Source of the DNA: a virus
Reading direction: 5' to 3' (one strand)
DNA: 57,099 nt
IMG/VR virus record: IMGVR_UViG_3300047444_000635
Span: 1 to 57,099 of that record
Shown here in pieces: positions 45,737 to 55,095 of this stretch. Positions within the stretch are counted from its first letter, which is position 1. Each line of letters starts with the position of its first letter. A program made the translations under genes and the position numbers. The notes beneath the pieces are model-generated. The model was not told the DNA's origin. It made no database searches and saw only the letters and a list, made by a program, of their open reading frames with translations.

Positions 45737-46767
45737 CAGATGAGGACCTTGTTGTAGTCGACCAGCTTGTAGCCACCGGGTCCGACAAGGACCGCGTTCG
45801 GGAAGAACGGCTCGACTTCATCAGCCATGTACCCGCGACGCAGCGGCGCGTCGTCGGGGTCCCAGATGTAGCGGAACAGCCAGAGCCCGATGCCGTGCGC
45901 CAGGGTGGCGATCTGCTTGGCGTGCTTCTTGATGCGACGATCGGACGGCCTGCCGAGAGCCGCCGCCCCCAGCTGCCCGACGAGTGAGCCAAGGCCCGCC
46001 GCCGCGTCACCCGCATGCTCGATCGAGGTCTTGTCGAGGGAGGAGTAGGCGTCGAGGTTCGAGCCGTACGCCTTCGCGGCGATGCCTAGACCGGTGTTCA
46101 CGTTGGCCGCGCCACCCGGCGCTGTCGCCGCCGCGCCGGTCGCGCCGCTCAGGCCCGCACTCGATGCGCCGCCCGCCGCGCTGCCGAACTGTAGGATGCC
46201 GGACTGGCCGCCGCGCCCGAAGTTGGCGGCGTCGCTGGTCAGCGACATCCCCAGCGCCTTCGCGGCCGACCGGGCGCGCGTAGCCGCTGCGGCTTCGGTC
46301 GCGGCGTTCTGCACGGCCACGTCGCTTTGCGCCGACATCGCGGCCGGGCTGGTGGGGTCGATGCCAAGGCTGCGCATGTTGCGCGCCTGAGCAGCCGCCT
46401 GACCGGCCGCCGCCGTCCGCACGTCGCCGATCGACGCCGCGGCCTGCCGCTGCTCCTCCTCGGGACCGGAGTAGTCCTTGACCATCTTGTAGTAGGCGTC
46501 CTCGGCGGGGATGCCGAGGGTGCGGTAGCGCTCGTCCTGCAGTTTGGCCTGGGACATGTTGAGGTCGAACAGCTGGCCTTGCCGTTCGAGGTTCGTCTTG
46601 CTCTCGGTCATCATCTGATCGAGGGCAGGGGCGACGTGCTGGGCGTAGAAGTCCTCGTTCCAGGCTTCGGATTTCTGAGCGAGGGCGGTATTGGCGGCGG
46701 CGGCGGCTCCGACCTCAGGATCGTAGGAGCCCTTGGTGTCCTTCTTGCAGTAGTAGCGCTCAAGCAT
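45736..46767 (-). CDS. Virion protein with C-terminal S74 auto-chaperone domain
   Basis: 343 residues. The body is helical and Ala-rich (NTALAQKSEAWNEDFYAQHV, ERYRTLGIPAEDAYYKMVKD). The last ~70 residues carry the Peptidase_S74 pattern: SDRRIKKHAKQI, LWLFRYIWDPDD, RGYMADEVEPFFPNAV. This intramolecular chaperone normally trimerises tail spikes and cleaves itself before the Ser of SD. Here it is attached to an internal-protein-like body rather than a beta-helical spike, which is unusual but occurs in related phages. It overlaps the GNAT gene by 8 bases. Confidence 0.82.
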   Translation of the reverse strand: MLERYYCKKDTKGSYDPEVGAAAAANTALAQKSEAWNEDFYAQHVAPALDQMMTESKTNLERQGQLFDLNMSQAKLQDERYRTLGIPAEDAYYKMVKDYSGPEEEQRQAAASIGDVRTAAAGQAAAQARNMRSLGIDPTSPAAMSAQSDVAVQNAATEAAAATRARSAAKALGMSLTSDAANFGRGGQSGILQFGSAAGGASSAGLSGATGAAATAPGGAANVNTGLGIAAKAYGSNLDAYSSLDKTSIEHAGDAAAGLGSLVGQLGAAALGRPSDRRIKKHAKQIATLAHGIGLWLFRYIWDPDDAPLRRGYMADEVEPFFPNAVLVGPGGYKLVDYNKVLI

Positions 46768-47173
46768 AGCGGCACTCCCGCCGGAACATCCGGTAGATCA
46801 GCACGTCGTGGCCGTCTCGGCCTGCCTTCTCTAGCACCGCCTCACGGCGGAAGCCTAGATTGGTCACGAAGACGAGGCTCGGGATGTTGGCCGCGTCAAT
46901 CCACAAGGTGATGCGCTCGCAGCCGATGGTGACGAACGGGAACTTGAAAATCTCATGCAGGTAGTGGCGGGTCATCCAGCGCTTCGACCCGTCCGAGGCG
47001 ATGTGGCAGAAGATGTTGGACCCGTTGCACTCGTCGTAGCCGACCGCCGCCACGATCTCCCCGTCACGCTTGTTGCAGATGGCGCGGAACTGCTGCGTCC
47101 GGCCGATGTCGTAGTAGCGGGTGATGAACGCGTAGCCCGCGTCGGCGTCGGAGACGACCTCCCAGCTGCTCAC
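46760..47173 (-). CDS. GNAT-like acetyltransferase
   Basis: 137 residues from GTG 47173 in a GTGA overlap. EIVAAVGYDECNGSNIFCHI, then RHYLHEIFKFPFVTIGCERI and the end NIPSLVFVTNLGFRREAVLE, follow the beta-strand and helix order of N-acetyltransferases with the closing NLGFRxE typical of the family. Such small GNATs recur within phage virion gene clusters and may modify virion or host proteins. Confidence 0.75.
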   Translation of the reverse strand: MSSWEVVSDADAGYAFITRYYDIGRTQQFRAICNKRDGEIVAAVGYDECNGSNIFCHIASDGSKRWMTRHYLHEIFKFPFVTIGCERITLWIDAANIPSLVFVTNLGFRREAVLEKAGRDGHDVLIYRMFRRECRYA

Positions 47174-47307
47174 GGCTCGCTGGCTTCCTTCGCCAGCAGC
47201 GCGTCCAGCTGCTCGCGCAGCGCCAGCAGTTCCTTCCGCATGGCCTGCAGCAAGGTGTAGAGCGCGGGCGGCGCGACAGGCGGGACATCGGGGAGTGGCG
47301 CGCTCAT
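47170..47307 (-). CDS. Small coiled-coil peptide
   Basis: 45 residues. A Pro-rich start (APLPDVPPVAPP) and a C-terminal amphipathic helix (LLQAMRKELLALREQLDALL). Coupled to both neighbours (ATGA and GTGA). Possibly a small virion or assembly factor. No family is recognised. Confidence 0.6.
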   Translation of the reverse strand: MSAPLPDVPPVAPPALYTLLQAMRKELLALREQLDALLAKEASEP

Positions 47308-49109
47308 GACGACTTGAGCTCCTCGATCGTGGTCGCCAGATGCAGCGATCGCACGTTGATGTTGCCGAGGATGGCAAGCTCAAGCTGGCGGCATTTGAAC
47401 GGCGGCACCCGGATCGGGTCCAAGGTGTAGGGCGTCAGGTTGGCCACCACGTTGTGGTCGTCGCCGTAGATGACCACCTGCACGGTCCTCGACGACGCGC
47501 GCCGGGGCAGGTTCAGCAGGATGGAGCCGTTGACGTCCCAGGTGTTGATCGGGACCTCGTTCATCGCGCCCATCAGCGGGCCGGGGAAGTGGGCGGTGTT
47601 CCACGCCACAGCGGCGTCATAGGCCGCCTGGAACGCCTCGGCGCTCAGCACCTGCCCGAAGTCGGCGTCCAGCCGCAGCAGGCTGAACGTCTGGGCTTGG
47701 TCGACGAACCAGCGCTTCGACCGCCACTCGTAGTTCATCGGGGTCTCGTCGTCGGCGTCCAGCTGGTAGACGAAGTTATCGTGGTCATCGACGTAGAACA
47801 GGAACGCGTTGCGGGCGTCGACGTGCATGCAGAGCGCGGGCATGTTCATGTAGCTGAGCGCGGGCGGGTCGCCGCGGCTGAGGATCAGGCAGCGCGACGG
47901 TGTCTCGTTGGGGAACACCCCGAAGTAGCGCCCCTCCATCACCACCGACTTCATGGTCGCGGGCACCAGCGGCCGCCACTCGTCGTAGGTGAACAGGGTG
48001 TTGGTCACGAGGCCGCGGGTCTGCGCGGACAGCAGGACCAGACCGTTGGGGCTGGCGTAGACCACGCCGTCCTCGTCGGCGGCGATGGTCGCCTTGGCGA
48101 CGCACGGCTCCTGCAGCGGGACCTTCTCGGTGTACATCGAGCCCGGGTCGCCGCCGTGGATGAAGAACGGTTGGGTGTCGCTCATCACCGCCACGGATGA
48201 GCCGACCACGCCCAGGCCGACGATCTTGTTCACCGGCAGGGTGATGGCGTATTTCAGCGGCCACGCGTGCGGGTGATACGGCTCGGAGAAGTAGACCGTG
48301 TTGCCGACGAACCCCGCCAGCGCGCCGCCCGGCAGGGAGACCAGACCGGCCAGGGCCGCGGGCGGCGGGAGCCAGCCGATGGTGCCGAGCACCTCGCCCA
48401 GCTGGGCGACCGTCTTGCTGTCGGGGTAGCTGGCGGTGGCGAGGATGACCTCCTCGACGAACTGGTAGGTGACCGTGCTCGCGCCGACGACGGTGCGGTA
48501 GATGCGGCGGCTGGTGATGTTGTACCCGGCCGGAGGGGCTGCGAACCCGGACACGGTGACGGTCGCGCCGGTCGGCTTGACGTCGATCGAGGCGGCGGGC
48601 GAGGGCGCGCTCTCCGCCGACACCGAGCCGAAGTGGGAGACGTAGGTGTAGACGTAGGCACGCGTCTCCACCGTGCCGGTGCCGTCCGGGGTCAACGCCA
48701 GGGTGGGGGCGGTGAGCGGGGCGGGCACCCCCATCTCCATGAAGCCGGTCGACGCGCTGGGATAGGGCTCCGCGCCGCTGGTCGCCATCGCGTAGTTGGT
48801 CTTCTTCGGCGTCCCGTCGCCGGTGTAGTAGATGCGGCTCTCGGTGGTGTCGGCGACCGGGCTCACGGCCACGTCGACCTCGGTCAGCCAGAGCAGGAAG
48901 ACGCTCGCGCCCGCGGAGTTGAACAGCCGGTAGAGCGTCTTGTAGGCGGCAGGCGGCGGCGCATAGGCCAGCAGGGGTCCCCGCCAGAACCGAAGCTCCT
49001 TACTGTAGAGCTTCACGTTCGAGGCGACCTGAGCGAAGTTCTCCCCCAGGAGTGAGGGGGACAGCTTCGGGATCAGGCCGTCGAACCCGAGGACCCTGAT
49101 CGACGTCAT
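47304..49109 (-). CDS. Tail nozzle-like beta-propeller protein
   Basis: 601 residues, beta-rich throughout. The opening (GFDGLIPKLSPSLLGENFAQ, then LRFWRGP) recalls tail tubular protein B-type nozzles. Repeated strands around residues 220-450 (GALAGFVGNTVYFSEPY, VAVMSDTQPFFIHGG, DGVVYASPNGLVLLS) have a propeller-like look, and the C-terminal part has a carbohydrate-module-like LELAILGNINVRSL. It is most likely a tail hub or nozzle subunit of a short tail. The call rests on pattern and position. Confidence 0.65.
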   Translation of the reverse strand: MTSIRVLGFDGLIPKLSPSLLGENFAQVASNVKLYSKELRFWRGPLLAYAPPPAAYKTLYRLFNSAGASVFLLWLTEVDVAVSPVADTTESRIYYTGDGTPKKTNYAMATSGAEPYPSASTGFMEMGVPAPLTAPTLALTPDGTGTVETRAYVYTYVSHFGSVSAESAPSPAASIDVKPTGATVTVSGFAAPPAGYNITSRRIYRTVVGASTVTYQFVEEVILATASYPDSKTVAQLGEVLGTIGWLPPPAALAGLVSLPGGALAGFVGNTVYFSEPYHPHAWPLKYAITLPVNKIVGLGVVGSSVAVMSDTQPFFIHGGDPGSMYTEKVPLQEPCVAKATIAADEDGVVYASPNGLVLLSAQTRGLVTNTLFTYDEWRPLVPATMKSVVMEGRYFGVFPNETPSRCLILSRGDPPALSYMNMPALCMHVDARNAFLFYVDDHDNFVYQLDADDETPMNYEWRSKRWFVDQAQTFSLLRLDADFGQVLSAEAFQAAYDAAVAWNTAHFPGPLMGAMNEVPINTWDVNGSILLNLPRRASSRTVQVVIYGDDHNVVANLTPYTLDPIRVPPFKCRQLELAILGNINVRSLHLATTIEELKSS

Positions 49110-49112
49110 CGC

Positions 49113-49382
49113 CTACTTCTTGGCGTCCTTGGTCTTCACCTCGTCGTGGTGTTCGACGTGGTGGGTCTTGGGTTCCGGGTCGTCGTCGTCCTCGCCCGCC
49201 GCGCCGATCGCGACGCCGGTCGCCTCGAACACGATGAGCCGGGCCTCGTCGGTGTCCTCGACGATCAGCATGCCCTGGACCTGCTTGCCGACAAGGATGT
49301 TCACGCCACCCTTGTTGACGATCATCTGGCCGCCCACGGAGTGCGCGCCTTCGATCTTCGACATCACGTCTTCAAACTTCAT
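49113..49382 (-). CDS. Small virion-cluster protein, unknown
   Basis: 89 residues. A beta-rich first part (MIVNKGGVNILVGKQVQGML, EARLIVFEA) is followed by a very acidic then His/Lys-rich tail (DDDDPEPKTHHVEHH). The function is unknown. It lies 3 nt from the nozzle-like gene. Confidence 0.6.
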   Translation of the reverse strand: MKFEDVMSKIEGAHSVGGQMIVNKGGVNILVGKQVQGMLIVEDTDEARLIVFEATGVAIGAAGEDDDDPEPKTHHVEHHDEVKTKDAKK

Positions 49383-49392
49383 CGGTCGTCTC

Positions 49393-49836
49393 CTACTGGT
49401 TGGCGTAGACGTTCACGCTACCCTGCGCCTTCAAGCCATTCTTGTCGGTCGCAGTCACCTTGTACACGCCCGCCCGGGGCGTCGCCCCGGTGAAGGTGAA
49501 GGTCACGTCCTTGGCGATCGTGGTGGGCGTGATGGAGAAGACCGCACCGGAGACCCACTCCCAGGCGTAGGTGATCGGGATGACCCCGCCTGTCGGGATC
49601 GCCGACACCGGGTCGCAGATGCCCTGGTGGACCTCGGCGTCCCAGAACCCGTGGGTGTCTCCCGGGCTGACGGCGACCGTCATGGTCCCGCCGCCACCGC
49701 CCGGGTCCGGTGGCGGGGTCCCGCCTCCACCACCGGGATCGGTGCCGCCACCACCCCCTGAGGGCGGGGGCGGAGCCGGTGCAATCACCAGGGACGAGGT
49801 GGCCGACCCTGCTGCGGCCATCGCCGCGCCGGTCAT
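49393..49836 (-). CDS. Ig-like domain virion protein
   Basis: 147 residues. A Gly/Pro-rich linker (about 22-55, GGGGGT/PPPDPGG) joins a short hydrophobic start to a C-terminal Ig-like or PKD-type domain (AYEWV-like AWEWVSGAVF, TFTFTGATPRAGVYKVTATD, GSVNVYANQ). Likely a surface decoration or fibre attachment. It overlaps the fibre gene by ATGA. Confidence 0.7.
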   Translation of the reverse strand: MTGAAMAAAGSATSSLVIAPAPPPPSGGGGGTDPGGGGGTPPPDPGGGGGTMTVAVSPGDTHGFWDAEVHQGICDPVSAIPTGGVIPITYAWEWVSGAVFSITPTTIAKDVTFTFTGATPRAGVYKVTATDKNGLKAQGSVNVYANQ

Positions 49837-50783
49837 GTCAGCCCCGCGCCGTAGATGATCCAGTTGCTCGGATCGAGCTTCTCGACGGTGGCGACGCCGG
49901 GCGCGGCCAGGATGCGGCCGCCCGTCGCGCCGCCCGGCACGTAGGTCAGGGTGACGCCCGGGTAAGGGTTGATGTTCAGCGTGCCGCCGCGGTTGACGAT
50001 GTGGATGATCGTCCCGCGATTGAGCGGCACGCTGTCTGGGGGCACCACATAGGCGTGGCTCCCTGTGGTGTGGACCACGCTGCCGCCCTGGTCGACGAGG
50101 CCCAGCGTGTAGTTGGCGTTCTGGTCGTTGATCGGCAGGGCGCGGTAGCCCGCCGACCCGACGCTGCCGTCGTCGACCTTGTTGAGGATGAAGCCCAGGT
50201 CCGTCGACCCGACCGTCAGCCGCAGCATGTTCGCCGCCGACCAGCCGATGAACACCTTGTCGGTCGTCTGGGCTACACCGCCGCCTTGCTGGATCGGGGT
50301 GTAGCCCAGGTTCGACAGCGCCGCGCCCGCGGCGAGCTTCGACGCTGTGACGTTGCCGTCGAGGATTTTCGGGGTGGTGACGCAGCCGTCGGCCAGCTTG
50401 CCCTGGGTGATCGACAGCGGGGCCAGCATCGGGCCGGTGATGAACCCGTTGGGGACCTGGGCCGGGTCAAGCACGCCGGTCTTGATGTCGTGCAGCGCGC
50501 CCGCCGTCAGGCGGTTCTCGAGTTTCTCACCGGCCCCGAACGGCCGGGCGGGCGTGCCCTCCTGACCGCGCAGCACCGTCAGGGTGTCCGAGGTCCTGGC
50601 GGTGCATTTGATGATCTCGATGTTGTTCAGGTTGTCGACGACCGTCGCCATGAACCATTCGCCCGCGCCGGGCGCGGGGAACAGGGCTCCCTGGCCTGCG
50701 GTCAGGGTGATGGCAGTCGCGGTCGCTGTGTAGCTACCCGCCAGCGTCGCGCTTGCGTTGTTGGTGAATAGCGGTCCGGGCAT
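49833..50783 (-). CDS. Tail fibre-like protein
   Basis: 316 residues. The N-terminal part (ASATLAGSYTATATAITLTA, FMATVVDNLNNIEIIKCT) is the usual particle-attachment domain of phage fibres, with DTLTVLRGQEGTPARPFGAG. The middle has repeating GKLADGCVTTPKILDGNVTASK elements typical of fibre shafts. The C-terminal part is beta-rich. It is a probable receptor-binding or accessory fibre. Confidence 0.75.
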   Translation of the reverse strand: MPGPLFTNNASATLAGSYTATATAITLTAGQGALFPAPGAGEWFMATVVDNLNNIEIIKCTARTSDTLTVLRGQEGTPARPFGAGEKLENRLTAGALHDIKTGVLDPAQVPNGFITGPMLAPLSITQGKLADGCVTTPKILDGNVTASKLAAGAALSNLGYTPIQQGGGVAQTTDKVFIGWSAANMLRLTVGSTDLGFILNKVDDGSVGSAGYRALPINDQNANYTLGLVDQGGSVVHTTGSHAYVVPPDSVPLNRGTIIHIVNRGGTLNINPYPGVTLTYVPGGATGGRILAAPGVATVEKLDPSNWIIYGAGLT

Positions 50784-50786
50784 GTC

Positions 50787-51251
50787 CTACCCGACGGTGA
50801 CAGTCCACGTGATGTTGAGGGTGTCGCCAGCGGCTTTCGTGATGGAGGCGAAGGTGGTGCGCGCCAGCATCGAGCCCGCCGACGACGCGTTGAACAGTCC
50901 GGCCTCCAGCAGGGTGCCGGTGCCGACGCCGGGGCCAAGCGTCGCGGCGTAGGTGATCACGGCGGCGGCGACGGTGGTCGAGGTCAGCGCGGTACGCGAG
51001 CCGCCAACCTCGGCGGCGAGCGTGGTGTCGCCGACGGTGGGGGCGGTGCCGCTGGTGCCGACCGCGGCGTGGCTCATCTGGTTGATGGTCGGAGCCGCCT
51101 GCATCCGGTTGGCGATGACGCCCTTGCCGACGGTCGTGACGAGGTTCTCAATGGTGAAGTCGTCCTTCACCTTGCCGTCGACATCGGTCAGGACGAAGTG
51201 AACTTCGCCTCGCATCACCAGCAGATCATCGAGCTTGGACGGCGAATACAT
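50787..51251 (-). CDS. Fibre/baseplate-type structural protein
   Basis: 154 residues. Beta-rich, with GEVHFVLTDVDGKVKDDFTI, then AVGTSGTAPTVGDTTLAAEV and TLLEAGLFNASSAG. This order is shared by small tail-fibre-associated proteins of many phages. The function is structural. It lies 3 nt from the fibre gene. Confidence 0.7.
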   Translation of the reverse strand: MYSPSKLDDLLVMRGEVHFVLTDVDGKVKDDFTIENLVTTVGKGVIANRMQAAPTINQMSHAAVGTSGTAPTVGDTTLAAEVGGSRTALTSTTVAAAVITYAATLGPGVGTGTLLEAGLFNASSAGSMLARTTFASITKAAGDTLNITWTVTVG

Positions 51252-51306
51252 GAGTTGGCTCCGTGTTCGAGCGTCGGCGCGACGCTACCTGTTGAGGGGG
51301 TGGGGT

Positions 51307-54300
51307 TCAAGCAGTCCTCGTGAATGTGCCATTGGCGGTGAAGGTGTGGATGGTGTTGCCGCCTGACGTGGTGATGGTGCCGCCCGTCGCGGTCATGGAG
51401 CCGGTCAGGTAGCTGACGATGACGACGCCAGCCACCCCGGGTTGGCCGTCACCCGAGTTGCCGCCGCCATAGCCTCCACCGCCATCGTTCGATCGGTTCG
51501 ATTTGGAGGGGCCGTATTCCAAGGACGTGCCGGTGATCGAACTGAAAGTACCGACCGGGTAGGTGCCAAGGATCACGCCAGGGAACGCCGTACTGCCGCC
51601 GCAGCAGTTCCAATTGCTATCCCGCGCTCCGCTACCGCCCCCAAAGCCTTCTCCTGCGGTGCCCGCACCCCCGACTGTTGATCCACCTGCATTGGACCCA
51701 GCACCACCACCGCATCCTCCGGCGACGCCGTTGTGGGATCGTCCGCCGCCAGCCCCACCGCCATGTGCAAGGACGCCCTGGAACGAACTGTTGTTGCCCT
51801 GGCCGCCGTTGTTGTCGCCCACAGCAGCCCCGGGAGCGCCACCTGTGCCGACCACGACTGAGAACGCTCCCAGCGCGGTGGGGATCATGCCCTGCAGCAG
51901 GCCGCCAGCCCCACCGCCGCCGCCGTAGAAGCCGCCCGCGCTACCGCCGCCACCGCCGCCACCGCCCGCCTGGATCAGGTAGTTGAGCGCAACGCCAGGA
52001 CCCACAAGGGTTACAGCGTCACTCATGGTGACGCTGTCGCTGTAGACGGGGGCCTGCACCAAGCCCGCTGCATCACTCATGGTGACGGTGTCGTTGGGAC
52101 CAACGCCCCAAGGCCCGTTCCAAGGTTTGAAGCCGGAAGGCACGACGCCGAGGAACGCGGCAGCGCCGAAGTTGACGTCGAATGTGCTGCCTTGGTTCCA
52201 CATGGAGACCGTCGGGTAGCAGCGCGAACCGGACGGCATTCCGGCCGGGAACGCGATCCCGCCAACACCGGTCGCCGGGTCCGCCGTACCGCTGTTATTC
52301 CAGTTCTGACCGACCGCCGACACCCAGAACAGGCGTGCATCGAGATCGACCGCCACGCGACAGGTGCCGTTGAGGAAGCCTGCGGACCCTCCAAGGTTGC
52401 TACCGGCGTTGAAGATCAGACCGGAACTGGCCTGTCCGAAGCTCTTGGCGTCGGACTGAGCCGCAGAGGTTCCAATGAAGGCTTGGCCATCGGTCATCCC
52501 CAGGAACTGATTACCGGCAGACCCGCCAGTCTCCGTCGCCTCGAAATAGTACTTGCCCGTCGTCCTTGGCAACGAGGCTCGCGCACCTCGCCATTGACTG
52601 ATGACGCTGTGGGCAAAGCGCAGGCCGCCGTTCGAGATAACCGTGTTGGGGCCGCAGTCCTCCGGGTTTAGGACCGTCAGGGCCAGACCATCAACCGGTC
52701 CCCCTGGCACGGTCAAACTCCCGCCCGCCGAGAAGGTGTGGAGCGTGTCGCTGCCAACCGTGGTGACTGTGCCCCCGGTAAGGACCTGAGCGCCGGGGTA
52801 GCGGATCATCGCGATGCCGGTCTTGGCCGTGCGTGGGTTGTTCCCGGCATTGCCGCTTACACCACCATCGCCACTCCCTGGCGTGGATGACCCCGCGCCG
52901 CCACCGCCGCTGCCGCCTGACGCGTAGGTGACGCTCGCGCCGCTGATCGAGTTCGCGACGCCAGCGCCGCCAGCACTCGCACCGCCCCCAGCACCGGCAC
53001 CCCCAGCACCGCCACCACCCGACGGGGCGCTGATGTTAGAGGTCCCGCCTGCAAACCCTTGCCCAGCGACGCCGGTCCCACCTGCCTTACCGGAGAAGTT
53101 GGAGCTTCCGCCCCCGGAGCCGCCAGCCTGACCGGCGACGTCCTGGGACGTCCCACCGCCGCCACCCCCGCCGCCCATCACGCCGAGCACGCCGATGTTG
53201 CCGTCGCCGCCGTTGAAGCCGACGTTCTGCTGCGCGGAATTTCCGCCCGCACCTCCGGCTCCAACGGAGACGGTATAGTTGCCGCCCAGGAAAACCTTCG
53301 TACCCGCAAGCAGGCCACCGCCACCGCCGCCGCCCGCGGCCGCCGAAGTGTTGGAGTTGCCACCGCCGCCGCCGCCCGCGACGACCAGATAGTCGGCGGA
53401 GAACCCTGATTGGGCCGTGGCGCTATCCGCCATCGTCACAGTATCGGTCGGGGCCAGGATCAGGGCTGGACGGGCGTCGATCACCTCAGTCATGGTGACG
53501 CTATCACCCAACGCCAGCGGGATCGGCAGCGCGGCGAAGACGCTGTCTCCCATCGTGCAGTTGTCCGCCAGCGCCAGCACGATGATGCGGGTGTAAGCGA
53601 GGCTTTCGGTCATCGTCACGGCGTCGGCGAGCGGCCGGGTCAGCACGTCGACGATCGCCTCGCTCGTGGCGACTGCATCGGCAAAGGAAAGGTTCATCGT
53701 GATCGAGGTCGTCAGGACATCGGTGATGACCACAGGGTCGAGCGGGTTCACCAGCGGCAGCGGCGTCGAGATGAAGAAGGTCCCGCTGGCGAGGAAGGTG
53801 TGGATCGTCTTGCCGCCGACGTGGGTGATGACCCCGCCCGCGCCCTGCATGGCGTTGTTGATGTAGCTGATGATGACCACGCCGGAGCCGCCATTCCCGG
53901 CGTTCTGGCTGGGCGTGCCGCCCCCGCCGCCAGCCCCGAAGCCATTTGCACCAGCGCCCGCTGCACGGCCGCCTACGGAGGCCCCGTTGCCCGCGTGGAT
54001 CGCGCCGTCGCCGGAGGAGGTTGAGCTCACCGCCGACCCGCCGCCGCCCCCACCGTAGTAGTCGATCGCCCCGGAGATGTCGGTGTACTTGCCGTTGCCG
54101 CCCGGCCCGGCCTGCACGCTGTTGGCCAGCGAGCCGCTGACGCCCGCACCGCCGCCGCCACCGCCCATCTGGCCGGTCGTGCTACCCTTACCGCCGTCGA
54201 ACCCCTGACCCGCCGTCCCGTGCCCCCCGAGGCCGCCTGCCACGGCTCCGCCGCCCGAGCCTCCGTCTCGTCCGGCCGTACCCGCCGCGCCGCCCGCGCC

Positions 54301-55095
54301 GCCACCGCCGCCGATCGCCGTGCCGAAGGTGGCGAAGGTCGTGGTGTCGCCGCTGTTGCCGAGCGTCGACATAGCCCCGCCCAGGCCGCCGCCGCCGATG
54401 GTGACCGCGTAGGACCCGGGGAAGACAGGCACCGTGGCCAGGATGACGGCCCCGCCTCCGCCGCCTCCGCCCGCGTTCGCGCCCGCGCCGCCGCCGCCAC
54501 CCCCGCCGACGATCAGGAAGTCCATCGTCGGCGGCAGCAGCGTGACGCTCTCGCTGATTGTGACGACGTCGTCAAAAAGCGGCGAGGGTCCGTTGGCCAG
54601 GGCGTCGGCCATCGTCACATTGTCGGCAAGGGCCAGGGGCACAGGGAAGGCGACGTAGACCGGCCCGTCGCCCATCGTGACGCTATCGGCGAGCGCCAGC
54701 GTGGTGGTCTTCACGTAGGCGACGACATCCGTCACCAGCACGACGTCGGCCAGCGGCAGCGCCAAGGTAGCCCCCCCGAGCGGATAGATCAGCGGGTAGC
54801 CGTCGTCCGTCGTCACACTGTCATCGACGGCGAGGTTCAGGGTCGCCGCGGTCGCCACCGCATCGAGGATGGTGATCAGGTCGTCCAGCTGCAGGATCGT
54901 CACCGGCGAGAACGTCAGGCTCTCGGCCACCAGCACGAGGTCGGCCAGTCCGAAGAAGGTCACCGGCGACACGAAGGCGTCGTCGAACATCGTCACGCTG
55001 TCGGCCCAGCGTGGCGGCGCGAGGTAGTCGACCCAGACCGAGACCTCTAGGTCGACACCCTGGACGATGGCGATGGTGCCATCGGACCAGTCCAT
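51307..55095 (-). CDS. Giant Gly-rich tail fibre with SPRY domain and degenerate repeats
   Basis: 1262 residues. The first ~200 residues and the spacers later contain more than ten degenerate copies of an L.LADxVTMxD-like unit (for example LALADSVTMGD, LALADNVTMAD, LALGDSVTMTE). Three or more Gly-rich domains (GGGGGGGAG runs with YAVTIGGGG or YTVSVGAGG strands) alternate with them. A SPRY/B30.2-like domain (about 810-1000) includes KYYFEATETGGSAGNQFLGM. It ends in another Gly-rich domain. Tandem repeats and a SPRY-type binding module make this the likely host-recognition fibre. Repeat number may vary between relatives. Confidence 0.8.
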   Translation of the reverse strand: MDWSDGTIAIVQGVDLEVSVWVDYLAPPRWADSVTMFDDAFVSPVTFFGLADLVLVAESLTFSPVTILQLDDLITILDAVATAATLNLAVDDSVTTDDGYPLIYPLGGATLALPLADVVLVTDVVAYVKTTTLALADSVTMGDGPVYVAFPVPLALADNVTMADALANGPSPLFDDVVTISESVTLLPPTMDFLIVGGGGGGGAGANAGGGGGGGAVILATVPVFPGSYAVTIGGGGLGGAMSTLGNSGDTTTFATFGTAIGGGGGAGGAAGTAGRDGGSGGGAVAGGLGGHGTAGQGFDGGKGSTTGQMGGGGGGAGVSGSLANSVQAGPGGNGKYTDISGAIDYYGGGGGGSAVSSTSSGDGAIHAGNGASVGGRAAGAGANGFGAGGGGGTPSQNAGNGGSGVVIISYINNAMQGAGGVITHVGGKTIHTFLASGTFFISTPLPLVNPLDPVVITDVLTTSITMNLSFADAVATSEAIVDVLTRPLADAVTMTESLAYTRIIVLALADNCTMGDSVFAALPIPLALGDSVTMTEVIDARPALILAPTDTVTMADSATAQSGFSADYLVVAGGGGGGNSNTSAAAGGGGGGGLLAGTKVFLGGNYTVSVGAGGAGGNSAQQNVGFNGGDGNIGVLGVMGGGGGGGGTSQDVAGQAGGSGGGSSNFSGKAGGTGVAGQGFAGGTSNISAPSGGGGAGGAGAGGGASAGGAGVANSISGASVTYASGGSGGGGAGSSTPGSGDGGVSGNAGNNPRTAKTGIAMIRYPGAQVLTGGTVTTVGSDTLHTFSAGGSLTVPGGPVDGLALTVLNPEDCGPNTVISNGGLRFAHSVISQWRGARASLPRTTGKYYFEATETGGSAGNQFLGMTDGQAFIGTSAAQSDAKSFGQASSGLIFNAGSNLGGSAGFLNGTCRVAVDLDARLFWVSAVGQNWNNSGTADPATGVGGIAFPAGMPSGSRCYPTVSMWNQGSTFDVNFGAAAFLGVVPSGFKPWNGPWGVGPNDTVTMSDAAGLVQAPVYSDSVTMSDAVTLVGPGVALNYLIQAGGGGGGGGSAGGFYGGGGGAGGLLQGMIPTALGAFSVVVGTGGAPGAAVGDNNGGQGNNSSFQGVLAHGGGAGGGRSHNGVAGGCGGGAGSNAGGSTVGGAGTAGEGFGGGSGARDSNWNCCGGSTAFPGVILGTYPVGTFSSITGTSLEYGPSKSNRSNDGGGGYGGGNSGDGQPGVAGVVIVSYLTGSMTATGGTITTSGGNTIHTFTANGTFTRTA

